A stretch of 64,000 nt of DNA from Noviherbaspirillum suwonense (GTDB lineage Bacteria > Pseudomonadota > Gammaproteobacteria > Burkholderiales > Burkholderiaceae_D), in contig NZ_FXUL01000007.1 in the NCBI RefSeq assembly GCF_900182955.1, positions 1 through 64,000 on the forward strand, in the 5' to 3' direction. The notes under the pieces are model-generated. The model ran no database searches. It saw only the letters and a list, made by a program, of their open reading frames with translations, and was not told the origin of the DNA. Numbering within the stretch: position 1 is the first letter of the stretch; every line of letters begins with the position of its first letter. This document shows, one piece after another, positions 1 to 7,904 of the stretch. Both the position numbers and the translations under genes were made by a program.

Positions 1-195
1 GTGGCGGGCAGCGTGACGAGCGGCTGCGTGCGGGCCAGCGTGGTGGACGCGATGTCGCTGGGTTTCCGGCCGCTGGTGGTGGAAGACTGCGTCGGCGACA
101 GGGCGCTGGGTCCGCATGAAGCCAACCTGTTCGACATGCGGCAGAAGTACGCGGCCGTGATGCCGCTGGCGCAGGCGCTGGCGGCAACGGCCTGA
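1..195 (+). CDS. Isochorismatase-family cysteine hydrolase, C-terminal fragment
   Basis: This is the last 64 residues of a gene that begins before the window. The segment GCVRAS followed by VVDAMSLGF and VVEDCVGDRA is the usual nucleophile-cysteine region of isochorismatase-fold amidohydrolases such as N-carbamoylsarcosine amidase and maleamate amidohydrolase. The cysteine in GCVRAS (residue 9 of the fragment) would attack the substrate amide. The in-frame GTG at position 1 is only the window edge, not a start. The catalytic Asp and Lys lie outside the window, so the substrate cannot be deduced. The TRAP transporter downstream is on the same strand but 342 bases away. Confidence 0.75.
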   Translation: MAGSVTSGCVRASVVDAMSLGFRPLVVEDCVGDRALGPHEANLFDMRQKYAAVMPLAQALAATA

Positions 196-537
196 AAAAA
201 GAGCGAGCCCATGGTGCTCATCATGCGTTGCAACAGTGCAGTAATGCACTGAAACGGCATGGCGGCGGCCCCGAAAATGGGAAGCAAAAAATACGGAGCG
301 GCCAGCGGCAAAACTGTATTGACAGCGGTAAATTTGATCAGTACGCTGACTAAATCAGACAGCATGCTGAGTATCAAGGTTTTCAACGTCGTCGGCATGG
401 CCTCGCACCTGGCAGCTCGACCGTTCGCATGCTTTACGCGTTGAGGCATCGCCTTTGCAGGAAACCGGCGCGGCAGGCGCCACAGTCGGTAACGGGCCCG
501 AGGGCTTCGCTTAATTTGTCAACCAGAGGAGAGATTC
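196..537. other. Intergenic region before the TRAP operon
   Basis: There is no convincing gene here. Short open frames lack family features. A purine-rich ribosome-binding site (GAGGAGAG) sits just before the ATG at 538. The promoter of the TRAP operon is presumably in this stretch, but I could not identify it with confidence. Confidence 0.6.
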
Positions 538-1632
538 ATGCAACGACGTCGGTTTCTTAAGCAGGCAGGCAGCGCAACCGCGATTGCCGGCCTGTCCATG
601 CCAGCCATCGCACAGGACAACAAGCAGGTCAAATGGCGCATGTCGACCAGCTGGCCCAAAAGCCTGGACACGATTCATGGATCGGCCGAAGAGTTTTGCA
701 AGCGTGTGGGCGAGCTGACCGAGGGCGCCTTCGAGATCCGCGCATTTGCGGGTGGCGAACTCGTGCCGCCCGGGCAGAATATGGATGCGGTGAGCAATGG
801 CACGGTCGAGTGCAACCACGTGCTAGCGTCCGCCTATATCGGCAAGAACACGGCGCTGGCCTTTGACGCCGGCCTCGCATTCGGCCTGAGCGCCCGACAG
901 CACAACGCATGGATACAGTACGGCGGCGGTCTCAACGCGCTGCGCGAGCTCTACAAGAAGTACAGCATCGTCAATTTCACCTGCGGCAACGTCGGCGTGC
1001 AGATGGGCGGCTGGTATCGGAAGGAAATCAAGAGCGTGGCCGACCTGAAGGGCCTGAAGATGCGTATCGGCGGGCTGGGCGGCATGGTGCTGGAAAAGCT
1101 CGGCACGGTGCCCCAGCAGATTCCCACGGCAGACATCTACCCGGCGCTGGAGAAGGGCACGATCGACGCGGCCGAATGGATCGGGCCGTATGACGATGAG
1201 AAGCTCGGCCTTGACCGTGTCGCGAAGTTTTACTATGCGCCGGGCTGGTGGGAAGGCAGCGCGTCCATCACCTCGATGGTCAATGCCAAGGCCTGGGAGG
1301 CGCTGTCGCCTCGCTTCAAGGCAGCCTTTGAATGCGCGGCCAATGAGCAGACCATGAAGATGCTGGCAAAGTACGACGCCCGCAATCCCGATGCGCTGCG
1401 ACGGTTGCTGGGGCAGGGCGCCAAGCTTGCATTCTTCCCGAGGGAAGTGCTGGATGCGGCATTCAAGGCGTCGCATGAGCTGTATGGCGAACTGTCGGAA
1501 AAAAATCCCGATTTCAAGGCCATGCTGCCGCAGTGGAAAGCCTTCCAGCAGAACGAGGCAAGCTGGTTCCGCGTCGCCGACAGCGCGCTCGACAACTACA
1601 CGTTCGCCGCCGTAACCGCCAAGCCCAAGTAA
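538..1632 (+). CDS. dctP: TRAP transporter solute-binding protein, TakP-like DctP
   Basis: A 364-residue periplasmic binding protein that captures an organic acid for the DctQM permease encoded next to it. It begins with a twin-arginine-type leader (RRRFLK, hydrophobic stretch, cut near AIAQ at residue 26). The arginine-containing segment LKMRIGGLGG near residue 180 is the carboxylate-binding region of DctP proteins. The blocks EWIGPYDDEKLGL and APGWWEGS resemble 2-oxoacid binders of the TakP type, so a 2-oxo or 2-hydroxy acid is a reasonable but unproven ligand. Length is normal, and a strong ribosome-binding site precedes the ATG. Confidence 0.9.
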   Translation: MQRRRFLKQAGSATAIAGLSMPAIAQDNKQVKWRMSTSWPKSLDTIHGSAEEFCKRVGELTEGAFEIRAFAGGELVPPGQNMDAVSNGTVECNHVLASAYIGKNTALAFDAGLAFGLSARQHNAWIQYGGGLNALRELYKKYSIVNFTCGNVGVQMGGWYRKEIKSVADLKGLKMRIGGLGGMVLEKLGTVPQQIPTADIYPALEKGTIDAAEWIGPYDDEKLGLDRVAKFYYAPGWWEGSASITSMVNAKAWEALSPRFKAAFECAANEQTMKMLAKYDARNPDALRRLLGQGAKLAFFPREVLDAAFKASHELYGELSEKNPDFKAMLPQWKAFQQNEASWFRVADSALDNYTFAAVTAKPK

Positions 1633-1697
1633 GGGCGCCAACCCGGACCGGCGTGCTGGCTGCGTTGCCGGCCGCCGGCAGCTTCAAGAGGCTATTC

Positions 1698-2225
1698 ATG
1701 AAGTTACTGCTCAAGCTTGCGCGGGGTATTGACGCGCTCAATTCCCTGGTCGGCCAGGCTGCGCGCTGGCTGATCCTGGTGGCCGTGCTGATCAGCGCAT
1801 TCAATGCATTTTCGCGGAAGGCGTTTTCGCTCAGTTCGAACGGCATGCTGGAAATTCAGTGGTACCTGTTCGCCGCGGTATTCCTGCTCTGCGCCGGCTA
1901 CACGCTGCTCAGTAATGAGCATGTGCGGGTCGACGTGCTGCTGTCGCGCCTATCGCGGCGCAAGCAGCTGTTCGTCGAGCTGTTTGGACTGATCGTTTTC
2001 CTGGCGCCGGTGGCCGTGCTGGTGCTGGTGCTGTCCTGGGCGCCGTTCGTGGACGCCTATACCAGCGGCGAGATATCGAGCAATGCAGGTGGGCTGGTGC
2101 GCTGGCCGGTGAAACTGCTGATTCCGGCAGGCTTTCTGCTGCTGTTGCTACAGGCATTGTCGCAGGTGATCAAGACCATCGATGAACTGCGTCGCCTGCC
2201 CGATGCGGCAGCGCCGGCAAACTAG
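1698..2225 (+). CDS. dctQ: TRAP transporter small permease DctQ
   Basis: A 175-residue, four-helix inner-membrane protein that pairs with DctM. Hydrophobic segments begin near residues 20, 55, 90 and 140, and a basic stretch (LLSRLSRRKQ) lies between helices two and three, as in DctQ proteins. The frame is open upstream to 1533 inside dctP, but the ATG at 1698 starts the normal MKLLLKLARG amino terminus, so it is preferred. The gene lies 65 bases after dctP and 9 bases before dctM, consistent with one transcript. Confidence 0.9.
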   Translation: MKLLLKLARGIDALNSLVGQAARWLILVAVLISAFNAFSRKAFSLSSNGMLEIQWYLFAAVFLLCAGYTLLSNEHVRVDVLLSRLSRRKQLFVELFGLIVFLAPVAVLVLVLSWAPFVDAYTSGEISSNAGGLVRWPVKLLIPAGFLLLLLQALSQVIKTIDELRRLPDAAAPAN

Positions 2226-2234
2226 AAAGCTGAT

Positions 2235-3680
2235 ATGTCTGCATTCCTGATTGCGAACATGGCGCCGATCATGTTCGCTTCGCTGATCCTGTTTCTCGTC
2301 GTCGGTTATCCGGTCGCGTTTGCTCTCGGCGCCAACGGTCTCTTTTTTGCGCTGGTCGGCATCGCGCTTGGCTTGCTGGAACCCGCGCTGTTCCAGGCGC
2401 TGCCCGAGCGTATTTTCGGCATCATGTTCAACGAGACGCTGCTGGCCATTCCATTCTTTACCTTCATGGGCCTGATACTGGAACGATCAGGCATGGCCGA
2501 GGAGCTGTTGGACACCATAGGCCAGCTGTTCGGCTCGGTGCGCGGTGGTTTGGCCTATGCGGTGATCTTCGTGGGCGCGCTGCTGGCCGCCACCACGGGC
2601 GTCGTCGCGGCGTCGGTGATCTCGATGGGCCTGATCTCGCTGCCCATCATGATGCGCTACGGTTACGACCACAAGCTGGCCGCCGGTGTCATTGCCGCAT
2701 CGGGCACGTTGGCGCAGATCATCCCGCCATCTCTGGTGCTGATCGTGATGGCCGACCAGCTGGGCCGCTCGGTGGGCGACATGTATGCCGGCGCGCTGGT
2801 GCCCGGCCTGGTGCTGACCGGCCTCTATGCCATCTATGTCTTTGCCTATTCGATGATCAAGCCGGGTTCGGCGCCGCCGCTGCCGCCCGAAGCACGCACG
2901 CTGCACGGCGCGGCGCTCGGCATGCGCGTGCTGACCTCGCTGGTGCCGCCGCTGGTGCTGATCTTCCTGGTGCTGGGCACGATCTTCCTCGGCATCGCCA
3001 CGCCGACCGAAGGCGGCGCGATGGGCGCATTCGGCGCGCTGGTGCTGGCTCTGATGCGCCGCCGCCTCAGCCTGTCGCTGCTCAACCAGGCAATGGACAA
3101 GACCGCCAAGCTGACCTGCTTCGCCATCTTCATCCTGGTCGGCTCGACGGTATTCGGCCTGGCTTTCCGCGCGGTGAATGGCGACCTGTGGGTCGAGCAC
3201 CTGCTGCTGGCCCTGCCGGGCGGCGTCATCGGTTTCCTGGTCGTGGTCAATCTCCTTGTCTTTCTGCTCGCATTCTTCCTCGACTTTTTCGAACTCGCGT
3301 TCATCATCGTGCCGCTGTTGGCGCCGGTGGCGGAAAAGCTGGGCATCGACCTGGTCTGGTTCGGCGTCATTCTCGCCATTAACATGCAGACTTCCTTCAT
3401 GCATCCGCCGTTTGGCTTTGCGCTGTTCTACCTGCGCAGCGTCGCCAGCCGCGACCTGCGGACCGCCGACATCTACAGGGGGGCCGTGCCGTTCGTGATC
3501 ATGCAACTTATGATGGTTGGCGCGGTCATCCTGTTTCCCGGCCTGGTCACGGGGAACGTGGAAAAACACCAGAAAGTCGACATCGAGTCGATCCGGATCG
3601 AAGCGCCGGCGGGCGACGCTTATCCCGGTAACAGCAGCAGCGACGATCCGGCCCGCATGTTCAACGATGATCGCCGCTAG
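2235..3680 (+). CDS. dctM: TRAP transporter large permease DctM
   Basis: A 481-residue polytopic membrane protein, the ion-coupled translocation subunit of the TRAP system. It is rich in hydrophobic helices and has typical DctM blocks such as GVVAASVISMGLISLP, ASGTLAQIIPPSLVL and TPTEGGAMGAFGAL. The last 40 or so residues (from about 440) form a polar tail rich in Asp, Ser and Pro, longer than most DctM carboxyl termini. It follows dctQ by 9 bases. Confidence 0.93.
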   Translation: MSAFLIANMAPIMFASLILFLVVGYPVAFALGANGLFFALVGIALGLLEPALFQALPERIFGIMFNETLLAIPFFTFMGLILERSGMAEELLDTIGQLFGSVRGGLAYAVIFVGALLAATTGVVAASVISMGLISLPIMMRYGYDHKLAAGVIAASGTLAQIIPPSLVLIVMADQLGRSVGDMYAGALVPGLVLTGLYAIYVFAYSMIKPGSAPPLPPEARTLHGAALGMRVLTSLVPPLVLIFLVLGTIFLGIATPTEGGAMGAFGALVLALMRRRLSLSLLNQAMDKTAKLTCFAIFILVGSTVFGLAFRAVNGDLWVEHLLLALPGGVIGFLVVVNLLVFLLAFFLDFFELAFIIVPLLAPVAEKLGIDLVWFGVILAINMQTSFMHPPFGFALFYLRSVASRDLRTADIYRGAVPFVIMQLMMVGAVILFPGLVTGNVEKHQKVDIESIRIEAPAGDAYPGNSSSDDPARMFNDDRR

Positions 3681-3695
3681 AACGGAGAACAGCAG

Positions 3696-4931
3696 ATGAC
3701 CTTGCCCGAATCCATCCTGATCATCGGCGCCGGCCAGGCGGGCGGCTGCGCCGCGGCGGCCTTGCGCCGCGAAGGCTACGAGGGGCGCATCACGCTGGCA
3801 GGCATCGAGCCGCATCGGCCCTATGAACGTCCGCCGCTGTCCAAGGCTGTGCTCCATGATGCCGGCGCGGAGGAGACGCTGTTCCTTCACAAGCCGGATT
3901 TCCATGACAGCCTGAAGATGGACTGGCGTCCCGGCGCAGAAGTGCGGTCGCTCGATGTCGCTGCCCGCTGCGCCCGCACGGCATCGGGCGAGACACTTGC
4001 GTTCGACCGTTGCCTGCTTGCCACCGGCGGCCGCGCGCGGCTGCTTCCCGGACTTCCGCCTGACGCCCCGAACGTGCATTACCTGCGCGGCCTGGACGAC
4101 GCCCGGCGCTTGCGCAGGCGGCTGCAGCCCGGCGCCAGCGTGATCGTGATCGGCGGCGGCTTCCTCGGCCTCGAATTTGCCGGCATGGCGCGCGGCCAGG
4201 GCGTAGCCCTGACCGTCTGCGAAGCCGGCCCGCAACTGTTGGGTCGAGCCGCACCGCCGCAGGTCGGCGCCTGGCTGCAGCGTTGTCATGAGGAAGCCGG
4301 CACACGGGTGCTGTGCAATGCGATGACGCGCTCCGTCGCGCCGGGCGCCGATGGCGTGACCGTCGCGCTGGACAGCGGCGAAATCCTGCATGCCGATTTC
4401 CTGCTGGCGTCAGTCGGCCAGCTGCCGAATGTCGAGCTTGCACAGGAAGCGGGCCTGGCGGTGGACAACGGCATTGTCGTGGATGCCCGCTGCGAGACCT
4501 CTGCGCCGGGTATCTTTGCCGCCGGGGATTGCGCGTCGCATCGGAGCCGTTTCCTGCAGCGCCATGTCCGGCTCGAATCGTGGCAGAACGCGCAGGAGCA
4601 GGCGCAAGTGGCCGCCCGCGGCATGCTGGACCTGCCTGCCAGCTATGACGTGCTGCCGTGGTTCTGGTCTGACCAGCTGGAGATGAATATCCAGATGCTT
4701 GGCATGCCCGACGCGGGGCTGGACTACCGTATGCGCGGCCGGGAGTCCGACCGCAAGTTTTCGGTGTATGGCTTCGCGGACGATCGACTTCGTTATGTCC
4801 TGGCGGTCAATAGCGGTGCAGAAATGACGCCGTTGCGCCGGCTCATCGCCGCAGGCGCCGTCGTCGATGCAAACCGGCTCACGGACGCGGACCTGCCGGT
4901 ACGCGAAACCGTGAAACTGGCGCTTGCGTGA
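3696..4931 (+). CDS. FAD-dependent ferredoxin-reductase-like oxidoreductase
   Basis: A 411-residue flavoprotein of the type that passes electrons from NAD(P)H to a ferredoxin (rhodocoxin, putidaredoxin and BphA4-like reductases). The FAD-binding GAGQAGG lies at about residues 11-17. A second Rossmann motif (GGGFLGLEFAG) lies near residue 150, and the ATG/GD region GIFAAGDCASH near 275. The carboxyl domain from about 320 matches the reductase C domain of this family. It follows dctM by 15 bases. No ferredoxin, P450 or ring-hydroxylating oxygenase is visible in the window, so its partner is unknown. Confidence 0.85.
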   Translation: MTLPESILIIGAGQAGGCAAAALRREGYEGRITLAGIEPHRPYERPPLSKAVLHDAGAEETLFLHKPDFHDSLKMDWRPGAEVRSLDVAARCARTASGETLAFDRCLLATGGRARLLPGLPPDAPNVHYLRGLDDARRLRRRLQPGASVIVIGGGFLGLEFAGMARGQGVALTVCEAGPQLLGRAAPPQVGAWLQRCHEEAGTRVLCNAMTRSVAPGADGVTVALDSGEILHADFLLASVGQLPNVELAQEAGLAVDNGIVVDARCETSAPGIFAAGDCASHRSRFLQRHVRLESWQNAQEQAQVAARGMLDLPASYDVLPWFWSDQLEMNIQMLGMPDAGLDYRMRGRESDRKFSVYGFADDRLRYVLAVNSGAEMTPLRRLIAAGAVVDANRLTDADLPVRETVKLALA

Positions 4932-4977
4932 GCGTAGCGCCTCGGGCCCGCGAGGCACTGTCATCGAGCGGGACGAG

Positions 4978-6186
4978 GTGAAGCCAGGCAAGCCGGTCGG
5001 CGTACAAGCAGTCGGTGCGCCGCCGTGGCTGCTGCTCCTGGCGCTATTCATGGTCGGCATCAACTTGCGCCCCGCGCTGGCGACCGTGGCGCCGCTGCTG
5101 GAAACGATCCGCGCGGAGACCGGCATTTCCGTTGCCGCGGCCGGTGCGCTGTCGACGCTGCCCGTGCTGTGCTTCGGCCTGTTCGCGCCGCTGGCGCCGC
5201 GGCTTGCCAGGCTCCTGCCACCGGAGCGCGTGGTGTTCTGGTGCATCGTCGCGCTGCTGGGCGGCATAGGCTTGCGCAGCCTGCCAGGTATTGCCCCCTT
5301 GTTTGCAGGCACGCTGATCATCGGCGCGGCAATCAGCCTGACGATGACCCTGCTGCCGGGACTGATCAAACTCTGTTTCCCGGGCGGCGCCGCGAGCATC
5401 ACCGGTTTTTATACTGCCACGCTCGGCATCGGCGCAGCCCTGGCCTCCGCCGTGGCGATACCGCTGAAAGACCTGACCGGCAGCTGGCGCATGGCGCAGG
5501 CCGTGTGGGCCGCGCCTGCTGCGCTCGTCATTATCGCCGCCGCCGTTGCCTATTGGCGCCGGGCAGGCCGTCGTAAAGCGGCGCAAGCCGTGTTGCCGCG
5601 CAGGGCAGGCGGCCTGCTGGGCAACGCGCTTGCATGGCAGGTGGCGCTGTATTCCGGGCTGCAGTCGGCGCTGGCTTACTGCGTCTTCGCCTGGCTGCCG
5701 ACGATGCTGGTGGACCGCGGCGTGCGTCCGGCGCTTGCCGGTTTCTTGCTGTCCCTCTCCATCGGCGCGCAGCTGGTGACATCCCTTACCGGTCCGTGGC
5801 TGGCGACCCGCAGCAAGGACCAGCGCAGCGCCATTTACATATTGCTGGGAATGACGATACTCGGCTTCCTCGGCTGCCTTTACGGCCCGCACGCAGCCCT
5901 ATGGCTGGCAGCGGTGGTGCTGGGACTGGGGCAGGGCGGCACCTTCAGCATCGCGAATGCGTTGATCGTGCTGCGCTCCCCGGACGCGAACGTTGCCGCC
6001 TCGCTGTCGGGCATGACGCAATGCATCGGCTACACGATCGCCGCCGCCGCGCCGCTTGGCGCCGGGTTGCTGCATGCTGCGAGCAATGACTGGAACGCCG
6101 TCGGGCTCGCCTTCGTCCTTTGTGCCATCGCTTCCGCAGTCGCAGCGGCCGGGGCCGGGCGTAACCTGCAGATCGCGTTGCGGTAG
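4978..6186 (+). CDS. MFS transporter, CynX/NimT family
   Basis: An integral membrane carrier of about 402 residues with 12 predicted helices. The amino-terminal block MVGINLRPALATVAPLL and the internal GFYTATLGIGAAL are characteristic of the CynX/NimT (cyanate and 2-nitroimidazole type) branch of the major facilitator superfamily. The frame is open from a TTG at 4924, which would overlap the reductase gene. The GTG at 4978 is preferred because it leaves a short cytoplasmic leader before helix one. Neither start has a strong ribosome-binding site. It is probably co-transcribed with the TRAP genes; the substrate is unknown. Confidence 0.85.
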   Translation: MKPGKPVGVQAVGAPPWLLLLALFMVGINLRPALATVAPLLETIRAETGISVAAAGALSTLPVLCFGLFAPLAPRLARLLPPERVVFWCIVALLGGIGLRSLPGIAPLFAGTLIIGAAISLTMTLLPGLIKLCFPGGAASITGFYTATLGIGAALASAVAIPLKDLTGSWRMAQAVWAAPAALVIIAAAVAYWRRAGRRKAAQAVLPRRAGGLLGNALAWQVALYSGLQSALAYCVFAWLPTMLVDRGVRPALAGFLLSLSIGAQLVTSLTGPWLATRSKDQRSAIYILLGMTILGFLGCLYGPHAALWLAAVVLGLGQGGTFSIANALIVLRSPDANVAASLSGMTQCIGYTIAAAAPLGAGLLHAASNDWNAVGLAFVLCAIASAVAAAGAGRNLQIALR

Positions 6187-6194
6187 GACCGTCG

Positions 6195-6293
6195 TCAGAA
6201 TACGCCAAGCAATAACAGCAGCAGCAAGGTCAGCACTGCCGACAGGAGGATGGAACCGAGGCAACCCAGCCTGCTGGAAAAAAAGAAAAACAT
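6195..6293 (-). CDS. Small hydrophobic membrane protein, 32 residues
   Basis: A short open frame reads M-F-F-F-F-S-S-R, then GCLGSILLSAVL, then a run of leucines ending LLGVF and a TGA stop. The pattern is one transmembrane helix preceded by an aromatic and basic start. A good ribosome-binding site (TTGGAGCG) lies six bases before the ATG. The gene faces the end of the MFS gene, which stops 8 bases away. The layout (short basic head, GCLGS, one Leu-rich helix) is seen in other small bacterial membrane proteins, but I cannot name a family. Confidence rests on the ribosome-binding site and composition. Confidence 0.55.
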   Translation of the reverse strand: MFFFFSSRLGCLGSILLSAVLTLLLLLLLGVF

Positions 6294-6536
6294 CTGCGCT
6301 CCAAGGATGAATCAATCGCTATAGGGTCGTGCCGCATTGCATAAAACGCTCAGGCACGCCCGGCACCATCACTGATTGCCAGCGGATGGTCGTGAGCGAT
6401 TCGGTTTACCGGCCAGATTTATCCCGAATCACTATGCGTTGCGCCTGCCATTGCACTCCCGGGGAAAGGGCGGCGGAAGCGAATCCGATGGCGGTCCAGC
6501 CGACGCGCCATAGCCGTCCCGCCAGCCGGCGACGGA

Positions 6537-7520
6537 TTACCCTTGTTGCTGGCCGTGCTGCATGATCTCGACCTGCTTCTTTGCCAGCTTGAACACCAGG
6601 TCGGCGCTCAGGAACGGGTCGTTGGCCAGCATCTGCTTGACGATCATCGTGGTGATGGGGTACGCATCGCCTGGCGCGATCGCGATGCCGCGTGCGCCTG
6701 TTCCCTTGCTCTGCACCGACAAGTAGAGCTTGCCCGGCTGCGCTTCGAGGGTCATCCATTTTTCGTTGCTTTGGCCGTGTCCCCTGGCTTCAAACCGGCT
6801 GGTCCAGAGCATGAGCGTGGCCAGCATCAGCGGCAGCTCGCGCTGCGACAGCTGGATGGCAACCTTATTCTTCCAGTTATAGGTCCGCTGGCCGCTCGCT
6901 TCGGTCGCCTCGACGCGTATCGTGTGGATGCCGCGCTGCGTCGTATCTTCGGAAAAACAGGCCGCGAACTTGCCGCCATAGACATGAAACGACTTGAACC
7001 GGTCCCCGTCCGGACTCGAGCCCGTTTCGCTGTCGTCATCGGGCCATGGCGTTTCCGCTGGCGACGGGTCGACCTGCTGCAATGCCTCGTCACGCGGCGG
7101 CGCCTGGCGGCCCGAAAACCTGCCGGCTGACATGGCCGGCGCCGCCGCGCGTTCCAGGTGGCGCGCCAGCGTGCGGCGAACGTAGCGGGCGTCGTCGCCA
7201 TCGTCCAGTCCACCTTCATCCCAGGACTTGAGCTTGATGGAGAAGCCCGGCCCCTCGTGTCGTCCAATGGAAATCAATATGCCGATGCCGGGAACGGCGA
7301 GGCCGCGGCGGGCCAGTCTTTCCCTTGTCGCCGGCATGACCGCATACAGGATGCCTTTCAGGTAATTCTTCGCCTGCTCATTTCCAGCGTTGAATGCGTC
7401 GACGGCCCGGACCATGGCGTCGCCCTCGATGGCGAAAATGTCGGACAGGATATGCGGATCAGGGACGGGGAGGGCAAGTGCGCGTATGGACTGCTGATAG
7501 GTAATGGCATTGAAAGCCAT
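6537..7520 (-). CDS. Conserved-looking protein of unknown function, 327 residues
   Basis: I do not recognise this protein. It has an amino-terminal domain (about 1-115), a Pro/Ser/Asp-rich linker (about 120-170) and a carboxyl domain (about 170-327). The last contains HVYGGKFAACF, YNWKNKVAIQLS and FEARGHGQSNEKWMTLE, which read like a folded nucleic-acid- or ligand-binding domain. There is no signal peptide or membrane helix, so it is probably cytoplasmic. The frame is open to 7628, but the ATG at 7520 has a GGAGAG ribosome-binding site and gives the natural start MAFNAITYQQ. The gene stands alone, with a palindrome 140 bases upstream. Confidence 0.75.
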   Translation of the reverse strand: MAFNAITYQQSIRALALPVPDPHILSDIFAIEGDAMVRAVDAFNAGNEQAKNYLKGILYAVMPATRERLARRGLAVPGIGILISIGRHEGPGFSIKLKSWDEGGLDDGDDARYVRRTLARHLERAAAPAMSAGRFSGRQAPPRDEALQQVDPSPAETPWPDDDSETGSSPDGDRFKSFHVYGGKFAACFSEDTTQRGIHTIRVEATEASGQRTYNWKNKVAIQLSQRELPLMLATLMLWTSRFEARGHGQSNEKWMTLEAQPGKLYLSVQSKGTGARGIAIAPGDAYPITTMIVKQMLANDPFLSADLVFKLAKKQVEIMQHGQQQG

Positions 7521-7904
7521 GCGCTCTCCGACTGAAGGTAAGGAAGTAAGGGAGCGCTGATTATAGGGCGGCTGGCAATCGCTTGCCACGGTTTGGCGCG
7601 TGGCTTCTCCCCGGTTGTCAAGATGCAAGCGTTCCTTTTTGTAAAATTCTCTGCGTCTGTGCCTAAATTTTAGGCATAAAAATTTTCTTATTCAGATCAA
7701 TTACTTGCGTTTGGCGATACGCCGATACGGGCCCACTTGTCCACAAAACCTGTGGAGAACTACCGGTTGCCGCCGAACTGATGGCTGCTCCTCAGCCGGC
7801 GACCGCAGTGACCAATGGTGGCAATACACATGTTCCTTGCCAACCAACAGTAACCGGTCCGAACCGCTTTCCTGCCAGCGGCCCGGACCGTCGCCTGGCG
7901 CCTT
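7521..7904. other. Intergenic region with a perfect palindrome
   Basis: This stretch separates the 3' end of the amidohydrolase gene from the unknown gene that starts at 7520; both are read on the minus strand. No gene was found in it. Its AT-rich part (7630-7700) is the likely promoter of the unknown gene and holds the palindrome listed separately. Confidence 0.55.
7660..7676. promoter_or_regulatory. 17-bp perfect palindrome, candidate operator
   Basis: The arms TGCCTAAA and TTTAGGCA flank a single T. The site is in the AT-rich segment upstream of the gene starting at 7520, where a dimeric regulator would be expected to bind. No regulator gene adjoins it, so the binding protein is unknown. 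Confidence 0.4.

Noticed and set aside
2487-4391. A 634-codon open frame on the minus strand opposite dctM and the reductase gene.
   Set aside because: It is a composition effect of GC-rich coding sequence: the product is low-complexity, rich in His, Gln and Arg, and the plus-strand genes are clear.
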